Shown here one piece after another: positions 32,701-44,010 of a stretch of 64,000 nucleotides of DNA. Source of the DNA: Pterobdella sp. o SKG-2022 (taxonomy: Eukaryota; Annelida; Clitellata; Hirudinida; Piscicolidae); assembly GCA_964035795.1 (NCBI GenBank), contig OZ038327.1, forward strand, positions 1,075,436 to 1,139,435, written 5' to 3'. Made by a program: the position numbers and the translations under genes. The stretch's first letter is position 1. Every line of letters starts with the position of its first letter. The notes below the pieces were generated by a model. It ran no database searches. It worked only from the letters and a program-made list of their open reading frames with translations, and had not been told where the DNA came from.

Positions 32701-32817
32701 GAGAAAAAACTGTTTTTGAAAAATTGAAATAGATAAAAAGAAAAAATACGAAACACGAGATGGAGCTATATGGGTAGTGTCATGGTGATAGAAATACAAG
32801 TCTTCCGTTTATCTCCA

Positions 32818-33116
32818 TACATCCATTCACCCACCCATCCATCCACCCACCCATCCATCCATCAATCCATACACTCACCCATCCATCCATCAATCCATCT
32901 ATCCATCCATCCATCCATCTATCCGTCCATTCATCTATCCATCCATCCATCAATCCATACACTCACCCATCCATCAATCCATCTATCCATCCATCCATCC
33001 ATCCATCTATCCGTCCATTCATTTATCCATCCATTCATCCGTCCATTTATCCATCCATCCACCCATCCATCCACCCATCTATCTATCCATCCATCCATCC
33101 AACCATCCACCCATCC
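32818..33116. repeat. ATCC tetranucleotide repeat
   Basis: About 300 bases of ATCC/ACCC units. A longer block (atcaatccatacactcaccc) occurs twice. The same repeat type recurs inside the coding start of the 34478 gene. Confidence 0.95.
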
Positions 33117-34245
33117 GATAAGATCTATTCAAAAGTTCAAGTTATTTCATAGCGTGACTGCACTATGAGCATTCTGTCCCTGTTATTATTTCTATCATTT
33201 CTGTTATTTTTTCTATTATATTTACTATTGTTTCAATTATTGCTGTTTTTTTATTCTTTATTTATGAATTTTTAAAAAAATTATTAATAACCATTTTTTT
33301 ATCTTGTTTTTTTTGATTTTTTTTTATGAATACATTCCAAGTATAATTTCATCTTTCAAAAATTATAACTATGTTCAGTACTCTTTTTATTATTCTTAGT
33401 ATCATCACAAATAATTGCTTTTTATTTTTTTTCTATAATTTTTTTTAACCAATCTATTTTTAAAATGATTTTTATGTCTCACACCTTTCTAAGATCATCA
33501 TCATCCGCATCTGAAATGATTTTCAATTCAAATTTTATTATTATTCGTAATATTATCAATATTTCTATTATCTTTTTTGTTTTTTTTCTATTAAAAAAAA
33601 ATTTTTTTTAGTATTTGGCCATTTTTCACTATTTCCGTTAATATCGTCTTTATCATTATAATTATTTATATTATTCTCCTATTCATAATACACTAATTTT
33701 TATTACTTTTTCATTTATTTTATTTTTATTGTTTTTATTATTGTTATTATTATTATATTTATTGTTATTATTATATTTATTGTTATTATTATAATTATTT
33801 TAAATCATCCAATCCACGATATTCAGTAGTAAGCGCACGCCACAGGTTACGAAAGCCTAGAAATAACAATGACTGATTTCATTATTGCTATTTTTAATTC
33901 TTTATTATTTTTCTTATTTTTATTATTTTCATTATTTATTTTTTCTTATTTTTATTATTCATTTTTAAAATCCATTTTAATTATGTGAGAAGAACTTACT
34001 TACACAATAGAGTAAGCTGAGCGATGGTTCAAATAGCTAGAGGATTATATCATTATCCATTGATAATTATCATTTTTCAATAAAAAAAAAATAATAATAA
34101 GAATAATGAAACATATAGAAATTGGACTAATGATGTAAAAATATTTTAGTTCTATTGAAAGTTATTATTATTATTTTTTAAATTATTATTATTAATATTA
34201 TTATTTTTGATATTATAATTATTGTTCCTGGAATGAACTTTTAAC

Positions 34246-34290
34246 ATGGCGTAAAAACCAAAAGTTAATTAATACAAAATAAACAAAAAG
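34246..34290 (+). promoter_or_regulatory. Putative shared upstream element of the 34478 gene
   Basis: It reads GGCGTAAAAACCAAAAGTTA, then ATTAATACAAAATAAAC, about 200-230 bases upstream of the start. The CRE-like part is degenerate (GGCGT), but the AAAAGTTAA part matches the other sites. Confidence 0.35.
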
Positions 34291-34477
34291 TTTGTGAAAG
34301 TTTCCAATAAAAAATTTTTATTGCAAAAAAAATACTTTATATATCATTAGTTTTGTTTTTCAAATGTTAAAAATTTTTCTTAACAGGCAAAAACAGCAGC
34401 GCTAAGCTAAAAACCTACAGAAACATAAGAAAATGGATATAGAATAAACTCAAAAAATAAAAAATATACAAATTTAT

Positions 34478-36436
34478 ATGCAAAAAATGGAAAAACCTTT
34501 ATTTTGTTATCCGAAAAATAGAAAAAAAGTGAAAAATCGGAGAAAAAACTCTAGAAAAACTGGAAAAAAATTTGAAAAACATTCTAATCATTTGCTTTCT
34601 CATCCATTAGCTACTGAGTCATCTACCCATCCATCCATCAATCCATCCATCGATCCATCCATCAATCCATTCATCAATCCATGTATCAACCAATCCAATA
34701 TTCCATCTCAACTTCCACCCAGCCATCCTTCTACAAATCCATCCACTCATCCACCCACACCTTCACCTACACGTCCAACACAACCCTCCCGCATTCCACC
34801 AGTTCGTTCACCCAACCATTCCTCCGTCCCTCCCTCCAACCCTTTCTCTGTCTCTCCCTCAAACCCTTCCTCACTCTCTTCTTATAACCCGACACCAAAG
34901 AACCTAAAAAACCTCTTCCAATACAACATCCGCAACAAGAACATCTTCAGACAAAAGAAAAATTATCTCTTTGGTGATAGTGATGATGACTTGTTTGAAG
35001 CAAACGATGCTAACAATATAATCAACATTATCAACACCATCAACAACAAAAGCAAGAGAACACGTTATAATAATTCTCCGGTTGAGCTCCGTGGTAATAT
35101 TAAGAGAAGTCTTGAGAATGATTTAATGAACTCTGGGGGTAGTAATGAGGAAGTCTTTGGCGAGTTGCCAGAAAAAATAGAATTAGTTGAGTTGGATGAT
35201 GGGAGCATGGTCAAGGAAAAAGACTTTGGAAAACATAGAGGTAATGATGACAGTAATGATAAAGATAACGATAAAACAGATGCCAACGATGTTGACCTAA
35301 ATAATTATATTGCAAGAATCGCTTCTGTACGGAACGACATGTCTAATGGCAATCCTCAAACTAAGAGTAGGTCTCCAATTTTTGATAATCCCGTGACCAA
35401 CTGTGATGATAAACTTTCTCTAAATGTTGAAGATGGCTTATTTCTTACAATGGAGAATCTTTCCATCAAGAATAATGACGTCATTTCTGTGTCTAATTTT
35501 TGCAACAATGCGAGAAGTTCAAGTGAAACTCGCAAATTAGAGACGCTCAAAAAAGACAATATCAAAAATGATATCCAAAAAAAACTGAGTGAGCTTGAGA
35601 ACTTTATGTTAGTTTCTAGTAGCAGTGCAGAAAAAGTTGAAGAAAAAAAAGAAACAAAGGTTAAGTATTTAGAAACTTCTCCCAGTGAGAGCTCTATCCA
35701 CTTGAAAGAGTCAGTCGCTAAGGATTTGCCCAAGAAAAGTAGGTCTAACAAGGTTTTGTTTAGTGACCATATATCCGTTGCTTGTGGGTCATCCCAAAAT
35801 GTGGAGAAGAATGAGGATGAAGGTGAAGATGAGAAGCCGGAAAATTTTCTTCAAAAAACCAATTATCTGAATGTGCTTTCGCAGGAAACTACGTTGAAGA
35901 ATTTGATAGCAAAAGGTTTTGAGGCGGAAAAAGCTGATGGAGATCGCAAAAAGAAGAAAACTTTTAGAGACTTCAGAGATTTGTTTGACTTAGATAATTT
36001 AGCATCAGAGCAAACACATGAGCCTGCAAACAAAGACTTATGGGACAACAAGAAGCTTCAACTTTTAACTACCTACATCTCTAGTCTGCCCGGTAAAACT
36101 CTATCTCCTTCATTGTCTAATTTTGATTCTAACTTTAATGAGACCGCCAAAGGAAAAAATTCGGTCTACGTAAGACCTCAAGTTCCTGGCAAGAGAAAGG
36201 GCATTTTGGGAGCCGAACATTGGCAAAATGAGGTTTTGATCAGCGACAGCCCTCTTTCTCATTTTGATTTTCCCGTTTCGGGAGAGAAGCTTCCTTCTGT
36301 TAAAAAAGATAGCGAAACTGGTAGTGTTGCCAAAATAAAGCAACAAAAAATTTTAACACCCAGAAGTGATGAAGCAAGTGAGAATGAAAAAATAATTGAA
36401 GAAATTTTAGAAAAAAATAAAAAAAAAAAAATAAAA

Positions 36437-36467
<31 letters not shown>

Positions 36468-39400
36468 ATATTAAAAAATGTTTTTATTGTTCTTTACGCC
36501 GTGGCCATAAATACGTTTGTTGTAGATGTGATGACGATGACGTCGAAGATGATGAGGAAGAAGATGATGATTGCAGGTCGAATATATGCAACAGAGACGC
36601 ATGTCAAAACGCCCAACCTCCAGTTTGCCCCCACATCTTTCCTCAAGTGTTTTTTGGAAAACATGCAAATAAAAATAAACAAACTTATACCCAGCATTTG
36701 GAAGAACTCTTAAAAAAAAGAGACGAAGGGAGGTTGGAAGAGTGGAAGTCTAATGAAGAACAATTAGAAGATCGTGACTCTTTTAAAATGAAGATACCGA
36801 AAAATGTTAAGATTTTTCCTAAAAAGAATTCATGTGGTTTTTTAGAACAGTTTAGTGGTACTATCACTAACTTTGAGACTTTAGCTAATACCGCATCTGC
36901 AGCTAATACAACGGGTGAAAATCATACAAAAAATAAAAAAAATAAAAAGCATAAAAATAAAAAATCTGCTGACCAAAAAGGGGATGAATCGAAATATGGC
37001 GATTCAACTCTTGCTTTGATGGACCAGAATCATAGTTACAAAAACAAAATTCTTGAGCGTCGAACACATGCTAGAAATAACTGCATACAAAATCAAGATA
37101 ACAAGACGAAAACTATAGATTTTGGAAGTCAGACTAGAGGTTTCAAAGTTGAAGATTCAAATTGTGTGAAACAAGATGGAGATATCAAGACTCAAGCAGG
37201 TGATTTTATATCTGATTTGCAGAAGTTGTTAAAAGTTCACTTTGGAAAACTCATGGGAAACCAACGTGGAGAAGAAAAAGATTATGAGAAAAAAATAGAA
37301 AAACACGGTAGTGAAATGACGGGGGATTATGGGAAAGAAATAAGAGAAACTGGAAGTGAAATTGTGGATGATGATGGGGAAGAAGTGGGTGAAGATGAAG
37401 TGGGGGAAGAATTATGGCTCACAAAAAGAAGTTGTGAAAATACTGGCTTTAAAGGAGCGAGTGATTATGATGGTGGTGGTGAGGTGAGAAAGGATGGAGA
37501 TGAAGTGAAGGTTGGAGAAAGAGAAGAGCCACAAGAGGATTTATCTACTGATAGTGTGGAAGCTATTAAAAATATTTTTTTAGAGTCGGATGATTGGAAA
37601 AAATTATTTATAAATCGCAAAGTTAAAGAAGAAAAAAAAAAAGAAATAAAAAATAAAAAAAATGAACCAGAAAATAAAAAAATTAAAAAACACATAAACG
37701 AACCATTTCAGACAACTAAAACTGGACAGAATAAAAATAGACCGTCAAATAAGGAGTCTTCATTGATTAGGCGCCAAATAACCGGCAACATCGAAAGAGT
37801 CAAAATGCCACCGCATATCTATGTTATTGAACAAAGCTACACTGTGCCAAAAATGTTGAGTTTCTCTGGAACAAAGGAGAACCCAAAGTTCCCTCCAGCA
37901 GAATGGTTGCCAGAGAATAAGCTAGATGAAACTAAAAATGATTCTATGTCAAAAGGTGATAATCCTCTTACGAGTGATGCTCTAACTAAACGTCCCGATA
38001 TTAATTTTATCCCGTTTTTCATGGAAAAATCAAACGAGAGCGCGTGTAAAAATTTGAAAAATTTTGGAAAATTTTTGGATGGAAATGATTCAAAATTAAA
38101 AAAGAGTTTGAATAACTATTTTTCTAAAAATTTACTCCAAACCAACCAAACACTCAAAATAATTCCTGGAAGAACACCTGCATTGGGTCTATCGAGTATA
38201 TCAGACAGAACGGATGTACAAAAACGCAAAATAAACAAAGATAACAAAAAAATAATCTCCAACAAACTAATATCTAAGTCTAAACCTAACCTCAACCAAC
38301 TATCATCCGTACAGATAACTGAGCCAAAAATAGCACCTCTTCCACGTGATGAATACATAATGAGCACTGATGAGTCTAATCCTAACATGGAAAATTTTCC
38401 GCCAAACTTATTAAAAGCAGACATACTCGACAGATTAAACTCATCGGTTGTGCCGCATTACAGTTCTTACAGCGGATGTAGCTTCACTGACGAACAAATG
38501 GTCAAAATCCCTGCGGCAGTGTCTTTGTTGAAGTATTTCACGAAAAAATATAAGAAAAGTATCCAAAAAACCAAAAAAATACTTGTCAACAAAAATGGAA
38601 GCAAAGTTGAGAAGAGGGGTCTTTCAAGCCAAAATGGTGGAAGAAGCAAAAATAGAAAGGGTGAAAAACTGATATATAAAAATTCAATAATTAATGAAAA
38701 TTATTTTAAGCAAAAAGAATTTAGCAAAAGCTTCATGTTATCTGAAGATAATAATGGTGGTGATAGAGTTGAAGGTGAAAATACTGGTATAAAACACAAG
38801 TTTTTTCCAAGAAATATTTCAAGAAAAACAAATCAGAGAAGTTATGGAGGTGGTAGTGATGATAATGATGTGATGAACCTGGAAGAAAGATTTGCAAAAA
38901 AGTTGCCTTTTTTCAACATTGACAATGAAATCGAGAGTTTCCTAGAAAGTTTCCAAGGAAAGCACCAGCATTTCACGAAACCAATGATGGTAAAGAATGG
39001 AAACAAACCGGTAAGATGTAGAAGAAAAGAGATCAATCAAAAAAAAGAAAATAGCGTGAAAAATATTAAACGTACTTGGAGTTCTGTTTTTAAGTCAATC
39101 TCCAGAGGGCGCAGTTTAAAGAAAAAAGAATATAAAAAATTCTCGCCTAAAAATGGGGGGTTTGAGGAGAATATTACTGATTTTAGTGTCGATTTCATTG
39201 CCGAAGACCGGAAGTACAAGAATGAAAAAACTGGTTCTAATGATTTTAAACTTAAAAATGGTGGTAAAAAAAGTTTGAAAAATTTTGAGAATAAATATAA
39301 TCAAAAAGCAAGTGGTGACAAAAGGAAAATTTCAAAAACAAAGGAAATAGATAAAATAATTAAAGATACAAATAACGAAGTGGGTGGAAGTCAAAAATCA

Positions 39401-40009
39401 TTCAGAATGAAGAAATTTGGCGGAAAACATAACGGTCCAAAAAGTGAAGAACAAAAAAAATCAAATAATGAGAGAGCTGTGAAATCAGAAAGATTATTTT
39501 TTTCGAGAATGAGATCTATTTCCGGAAAAACAAAAACATCAGATAGTTTCAAGAATTTGAAGGAAGAAATAGAAATTAAAAGAGGGAGAAAAAGAGTTTG
39601 CACAAATTTTCTCAAACGCCGTCTGTTGTCTGAAAAAATCGACAAAAAACTAAAAATAAACATTAAAAATATGAAAAAAAAAAAAATCAAAAAACCAAAA
39701 AAGTTATTAAAATCTGCCAACTTTTTATGTCCCAAAACATTCGACAAAAAAATTAATAAAAGTGAGTCTGCAGATAACGCCGGTGAAACTGAAGAAAAAG
39801 CACTCAATAAAATAACTTTTAAAAAGAAAAAAACTAGAAAAAATATGGAAAACTCTTCTACAGAATTTCTTTCCGACGCAGCCATAAAACCTGGAGAATT
39901 TTGCGACAAAAGTCCGATAAACTCAACCAAGGGTTACAAATATTCCTCCACTGATCACTTGAACAAAATGTATGACCACTTTGTGTTCAAGACTAGAAAT
40001 AACGTTTGA
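34478..40009 (+). CDS. Large Lys/Ser-rich basic protein with small Cys cluster (1843 aa)
   Basis: One unbroken frame runs from an ATG in AT-rich leader to TGA. The first 50 residues are basic. Residues 49-75 ([19 protein letters not shown] and on) are the translation of an ATCC microsatellite, followed by a Pro/Ser/Thr-rich stretch to about 145. The remainder is charged, Lys/Asn/Ser/Glu-rich and probably disordered or partly coiled. It has a Lys run (about 645-668) directly before a small Cys cluster ([17 protein letters not shown]), an Asp/Glu run and more Cys ([12 protein letters not shown]), ending about residue 725. The last third is very basic. The end ([11 protein letters not shown]) shares FVFK with the tails of the 44011 and 47255 products. 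There is no Cys-Gly repeat block and no signal peptide. It is probably a Cys-poor member or partner of the cluster; its function is unknown. Confidence 0.75.
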
Positions 40010-40713
40010 TGGAAAATTCGGTAGAATCAAGTTGAAAAACAATCGGTCGAACTGACAAAATGGCGGAAAAACACAGCTAAAAAAGAAAATTTTGAATAAT
40101 ATATAAATTAAATATTTTTGTGGAAAGTTGATTTATAGAAAAAAAATAAAAAATAAAATAAAATAGAAATAAAGATAAAAAAACGCAAATGAAAAATATA
40201 AAATTTTTCAATTAAAACTATTTTTCAACAATGCGACATTTTAAATTTAAAAAAAAAAGTATCTTTTGTTTAATCATATGGGCAAATATTTCGATAGAAT
40301 TAAACCTTATATCAAACAAACATTTTGTCGAAATTTTCAAAAAAAATTATTCTCTGAAATAATATTTTTAGTTTATTATAAATTGTATTCATTTCAATTA
40401 ATTCTCCTTTTAACCGCAAAATTTGTGACATAATGTTTAAAAGTTAATAAAAACAAATATTTAAAAATGGAGGAAACAAAAAAATAAAAAGCTGATAAAA
40501 ACTAAAACAAAAAAAGTCTTTGATAAAAACAAAGAATCATAAACACCAAAAATTATACGCAGATTAAGTAAAACCAACAATAAAAAAAAGAAAAAATACA
40601 AAATACCCTTGTATTTTCACTCCACATCTGTTGTATTGTAATACACCTGTAAATTGTAACTCAGTTGTATTATTCCATTACACTTCTATTTTTAGAACCA
40701 AAAAAAACTGTAA
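40010..40713. other. AT-rich intergenic stretch with putative promoter
   Basis: No gene. It contains the upstream element at 40426-40458 and, just before the start codon, a pyrimidine tract ending TTTTTAG (about 40686-40696) that could be a 5'-leader splice acceptor. Confidence 0.45.
40426..40458 (+). promoter_or_regulatory. Putative shared upstream element of the 40714 gene
   Basis: TGACATAATGTTTAAAAGTT followed by AATAAAAACAAAT, 290 bases before the start codon. It has the same order and spacing as at 47036 and 49567, with TGACAT in place of TGACGT. Confidence 0.4.
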
Positions 40714-43308
40714 ATGGGTCTAAAATCTAACATTAGTCAGATGCGAAATATCACACGACCTGAGAAACCTACAAAATCAACCAAAAGCAAACAGGGTTCA
40801 AATCTCAGTTTGACTCAACCTGCGTTATCCAACAATGAAACATTACAGAGGCTGTCCCATTTGGCTATGAGTCTCTTGAAGATGAATGTTAATTCTTGTG
40901 GGTGTGGAGGGTGTGGGTGTGGTGGATGTGGGTGTGGGGGGTGTATTTGTGGGGGTCCTGGGTGTGGGTGTGGTGGGTTTGGGGGTTGTGGGACATGTGG
41001 TGGTTGTGGGTGTGGATGCGGCTGTAATAATTGTAGTGGTTGTGGTGGCTGTAGTAATGGTTGTGGTGGTTGCGGAAATGGTTGTGGTGGTCGCGGAAAC
41101 GGTTGTGGTGGTTGTGGAAATGGTTGTGAAAATGGATGTCGAAATTGTTGCGGTTGCAACAACGGCTGTTGTCCTTGCTGCATGGTTCCACCATGCTTGT
41201 ACGGTCCCCCTCCTTTCCCGAACAAAAAAGAAAAAGGCAAAACTGAAATTATTGTGCGTAAAAAAAGCCCACTCAGTAGTAATAGTAGTAGTTGTTCTAG
41301 CTACATAAAGAAATGCCTGAAAAATCATCGACGTCATAGAAAATTTTGCAAAAAGCGTTGTAGAGACAGCAGTTGTGAGGACTATAACTGTAGTAGACGT
41401 TGTTGTAGGAGGTGTTGTGGCCCAAGGTGCTGCGATTTTTCTCCTTCACCGCTTCCTTGTTGCGAATGCAGTCCATGTTTGGTGGCGGAAGAGATTTGTG
41501 AATGTCATAGTGATTGTGATGTATGTGATGGTGTTGTTTGTGGCGGTGGCAGTGGTTGTGGAAATTGTAGGGGTTGTGGTGGTGGGTGTAAGGGGTGTGG
41601 TGGTGGGTGTGGGAGATGTGGTGGTGGATGTGGGAGATGTGGTGGGTTTGGAGGCTGTGGTGGATGTGGGGGCTGGGGTGGATGTGGGGGCTGTGGTGGG
41701 TGTGGTGGTAGGTGTAGAGGGTGTGGAGGTGGTTGTGGTGGGTGTTATGGAGGGTGTGGAGGTGGTTGTGGTGGGTGTTATGGAGGGTGTGGAGGTGGTT
41801 GTGGTGGGTGTTATGGAGGGTGTGGAGGTGGTTGTGGTGGGTGTGATGGAGGGTGTGGAGGTGGTTGTGGTGGGTGTAGTGGAGGGTGTGGAGGTGGTTG
41901 TGGTGGGTGTGGTGGAAAGTGTGGGACTGGTTTTGTTAATTGTGGGGGTGGATGTGTTGGTTGTGGAGGTTGTGGTGGTGGGTGTAGTTGTGGTGGTGGG
42001 TGTGGTTGTGGAGGTTGTGGTGGCTGTGATGATTGTTCTTGTGAGAGTTGCTGGGGAGGTTGTGATAGTTGTGTGTGTTGTTGCAAAAAAAAGAAAAAAA
42101 AGAAAAATAAAAATGAAGATGATAAAAAATCCAACAAAAAAAAGGATCAAAGTGACAACGAAAAGAAATCCGACAAAAAAAAGAGTAGAGATGAATCTAG
42201 TAGTTGTGTTTCTGATAAATATGGGTGTGGAAGTTGTGGATGGGATGGCTGTAGGTGTGGTTGTGGTTGTTGCAAGAGAAAGAAAAAAAAACAAAAAGAC
42301 AAAAGTGAGAAAAAAAAGAAGAAAAAAGATGAAGATGATGAAAGTAGTTGTATTTTGGCTCCGTGTGGGTGTGGGGGCTGTTGTGGGGGTTGTGGGGGTT
42401 GTGGGGGTTGTGGGGGTTGTGGGGGTTGTGGGGGTTGTAATGGTTGTAGGTGTTGTTGTTATCTAAGCAGTTGTTCTTCTAGCTCTGCATCAAGTTCTCC
42501 AAAGAAAAAAAATAAAAAAGAAACAAACAAAAAACATGACAACAAACCAGAAAAATCTAAAGACAAAAAACATCATCAACAACCAGATAAAAATACTACA
42601 TCAAAATCAAAAACTCACTCAAAGACTGCTTCAAAAAATAAAAAAAACGGAGATTCAAAAACCAAAAGCTCTAAAGCAGCTTTGAAAAAGAAAGAAAAGG
42701 TATACGCTACTACAGTCAAAGTCAACAGTGTAACAAAACTATTTGATCAAATGATGAAACAAAAAAGAAAGAAATTAAAAAAAAGGAGGAAAAGTCCCGA
42801 CCAAGAAAATGACCTCAAAGAAGGATTATCAGACATGATGAGGGAGATGATAAGAAAGAAGCACGTTATTGAAAACACAAATTTTTCGAGCAAAGTATCA
42901 AAATTTAATGACGTTGGTACCTCTTCATCCTTGCTTTTTAATCATAAAGTGTCTACTCCAAGTTCAAAAACTCCCCCAGAGTTTTACTCTCCGACGCAAC
43001 CTAATGGTATATATATGTACCCAAATGATTCTATAGAATTAACTTTTAAGAAACCAAAGATCAAAGTAACAAAGAGTATAAATTTTGTTGAAAATTTAAC
43101 TAGAAAAATGAAAAACATGTTAAACATGGAGAGAGAAAACGAGAGGAAGCGTACAGGAAGAGAATTCTTAGGATTTGAAACCGAGAAACAAATAGAAAAG
43201 CTTAAAAATTTTGTTTTGGGTAAAAAAAAAGAAAAATGCTATTATGATTTTATTCTTAAAAAAAAAAAAAATAAAAAAACGGAAAGCCTTTTTGAAAATG
43301 AAAACTAA
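40714..43308 (+). CDS. Cys/Gly-rich multi-block protein (864 aa)
   Basis: One open frame starts MGLKSNISQMRN. A basic, Ser/Thr-rich N-terminus leads to an amphipathic helix (LQRLSHLAMSLLKMN) and then the first Cys-Gly block (about 61-156: CGCGGCGCGG type, later CGNGCGG). A Lys/Ser and Arg/Cys segment (RRCCRRCCGPRCC) follows. The large second block (275-455) contains 11-residue repeats [11 protein letters not shown]. Lys-rich spacers then alternate with short Cys-Gly blocks (503-520, 550-582). The last 270 residues are Lys/Ser-rich and may be partly helical (FDQMMKQKRKKLKKRR, EGLSDMMREMIRKK). There is no signal peptide. Alternating neutral Cys-Gly modules and strongly basic linkers suggest cross-linked fibres attached to an acidic partner, but this is inference. 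No known family is recognised. Confidence 0.8.
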   Translation: MGLKSNISQMRNITRPEKPTKSTKSKQGSNLSLTQPALSNNETLQRLSHLAMSLLKMNVNSCGCGGCGCGGCGCGGCICGGPGCGCGGFGGCGTCGGCGCGCGCNNCSGCGGCSNGCGGCGNGCGGRGNGCGGCGNGCENGCRNCCGCNNGCCPCCMVPPCLYGPPPFPNKKEKGKTEIIVRKKSPLSSNSSSCSSYIKKCLKNHRRHRKFCKKRCRDSSCEDYNCSRRCCRRCCGPRCCDFSPSPLPCCECSPCLVAEEICECHSDCDVCDGVVCGGGSGCGNCRGCGGGCKGCGGGCGRCGGGCGRCGGFGGCGGCGGWGGCGGCGGCGGRCRGCGGGCGGCYGGCGGGCGGCYGGCGGGCGGCYGGCGGGCGGCDGGCGGGCGGCSGGCGGGCGGCGGKCGTGFVNCGGGCVGCGGCGGGCSCGGGCGCGGCGGCDDCSCESCWGGCDSCVCCCKKKKKKKNKNEDDKKSNKKKDQSDNEKKSDKKKSRDESSSCVSDKYGCGSCGWDGCRCGCGCCKRKKKKQKDKSEKKKKKKDEDDESSCILAPCGCGGCCGGCGGCGGCGGCGGCGGCNGCRCCCYLSSCSSSSASSSPKKKNKKETNKKHDNKPEKSKDKKHHQQPDKNTTSKSKTHSKTASKNKKNGDSKTKSSKAALKKKEKVYATTVKVNSVTKLFDQMMKQKRKKLKKRRKSPDQENDLKEGLSDMMREMIRKKHVIENTNFSSKVSKFNDVGTSSSLLFNHKVSTPSSKTPPEFYSPTQPNGIYMYPNDSIELTFKKPKIKVTKSINFVENLTRKMKNMLNMERENERKRTGREFLGFETEKQIEKLKNFVLGKKKEKCYYDFILKKKKNKKTESLFENEN
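41731..41921 (+). repeat. 33-base tandem repeats coding an 11-residue Cys-Gly unit
   Basis: About six copies of a 33-base unit (ggtgttatggagggtgtgg and so on) encode [11 protein letters not shown], with Tyr replaced by Asp, Ser or Gly in later copies. The copies are nearly identical, so expansion is recent. Confidence 0.9.
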
Positions 43309-44010
43309 CAAATACCAATCTGCAATTATTTCTGAACACTGTTTCTACTTAACATCGCATTTAATGGTTAACAAAAACGCATCCGCGAGAACAAACATGT
43401 TTGAAATAAAAATTAAAACTAAATTGTTTTTATTATTTTTGATAAAAATATAAAATAAAATTATTTTTATTTATTTTTGAAAGAAGTTTATCAGGGAGAG
43501 ATTGTTTTTATAGTAAAATAGCAAAAAATTATAGCTGTGACGCTAAATTCAATTTTTACTAAGTGAAAAAAAATTTAATTTCACTTTTAAAAATGTAAAA
43601 AAAGAATTTGTAAACAAACATAAAAAAAGCAAAATTAAAAATTTAAAACTATTAAAAGGCACGATTTATTTTTATTTTCAATTCAATTTAAATAAAAACT
43701 TCTCCAATTTTTATTTTTTTTCACAGAAAAAATACGATCCAAACAAGATTGTGAAAAAGGTAGAAGAACTTATTGTGGTTTTTTTTTAAATCACAATAAT
43801 AAATGAGAAAATATACGAAACAAAAATAATCTACAAAGCAGAAAAGAAACAACAAATCTCATTAAAAAAAAATCAGCAAAAAGTATATACAAATAGAATA
43901 AATTTTCTAACATAAAAAATAACAACAACCACAATAATAAAAGTTAAATAAAAACATAAATAATAATAATAATAAAAGATAAATAAAAACATAAATAATA
44001 ATAATAAAAG
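43309..44010. other. AT-rich intergenic stretch
   Basis: No gene. A lone TGACGC at 43538-43543, about 470 bases before the next start, is the best CRE-like match. It lacks the TTAAAAGTTAA partner at the usual spacing. Confidence 0.45.

Larger units (their letters stand above)
25155..34477. other. 9.3 kb of AT-rich, microsatellite-rich DNA with no firm gene
   Basis: Upstream of the first recognised Notch exon comes a GGTGT-type repeat (about 25162-25400), then mostly AAT/ATT, AT, GGAT, AGT and ATCC repeats in A/T-rich sequence. Long reading frames here (poly-Asn at 26020-26262, poly-Leu/Ile at 28321-28620, His-Pro-Ser at 32818-33116) are direct translations of the repeats. Missing 5' exons of Notch could be hidden here, but I could not find an EGF-coding exon. 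One weak two-exon candidate is listed separately. Confidence 0.5.

Noticed and set aside
32770..33168. 132-codon His/Pro/Ser/Ile frame
   Set aside because: Translation of the ATCC repeat. Start and end add only a few unrelated residues.
40815..42466. Long antisense and frame-shifted ORFs over the Cys-Gly genes (Val/Gly-rich or Thr/Pro-rich), also at 8254-9631, 44647-46270, 47799-48228, 51402-51935 and 58078-58847
   Set aside because: TGT-GGT repeats contain no stops in most frames, so these are automatic shadows of the real frames. They lack mixed composition and their starts are arbitrary.
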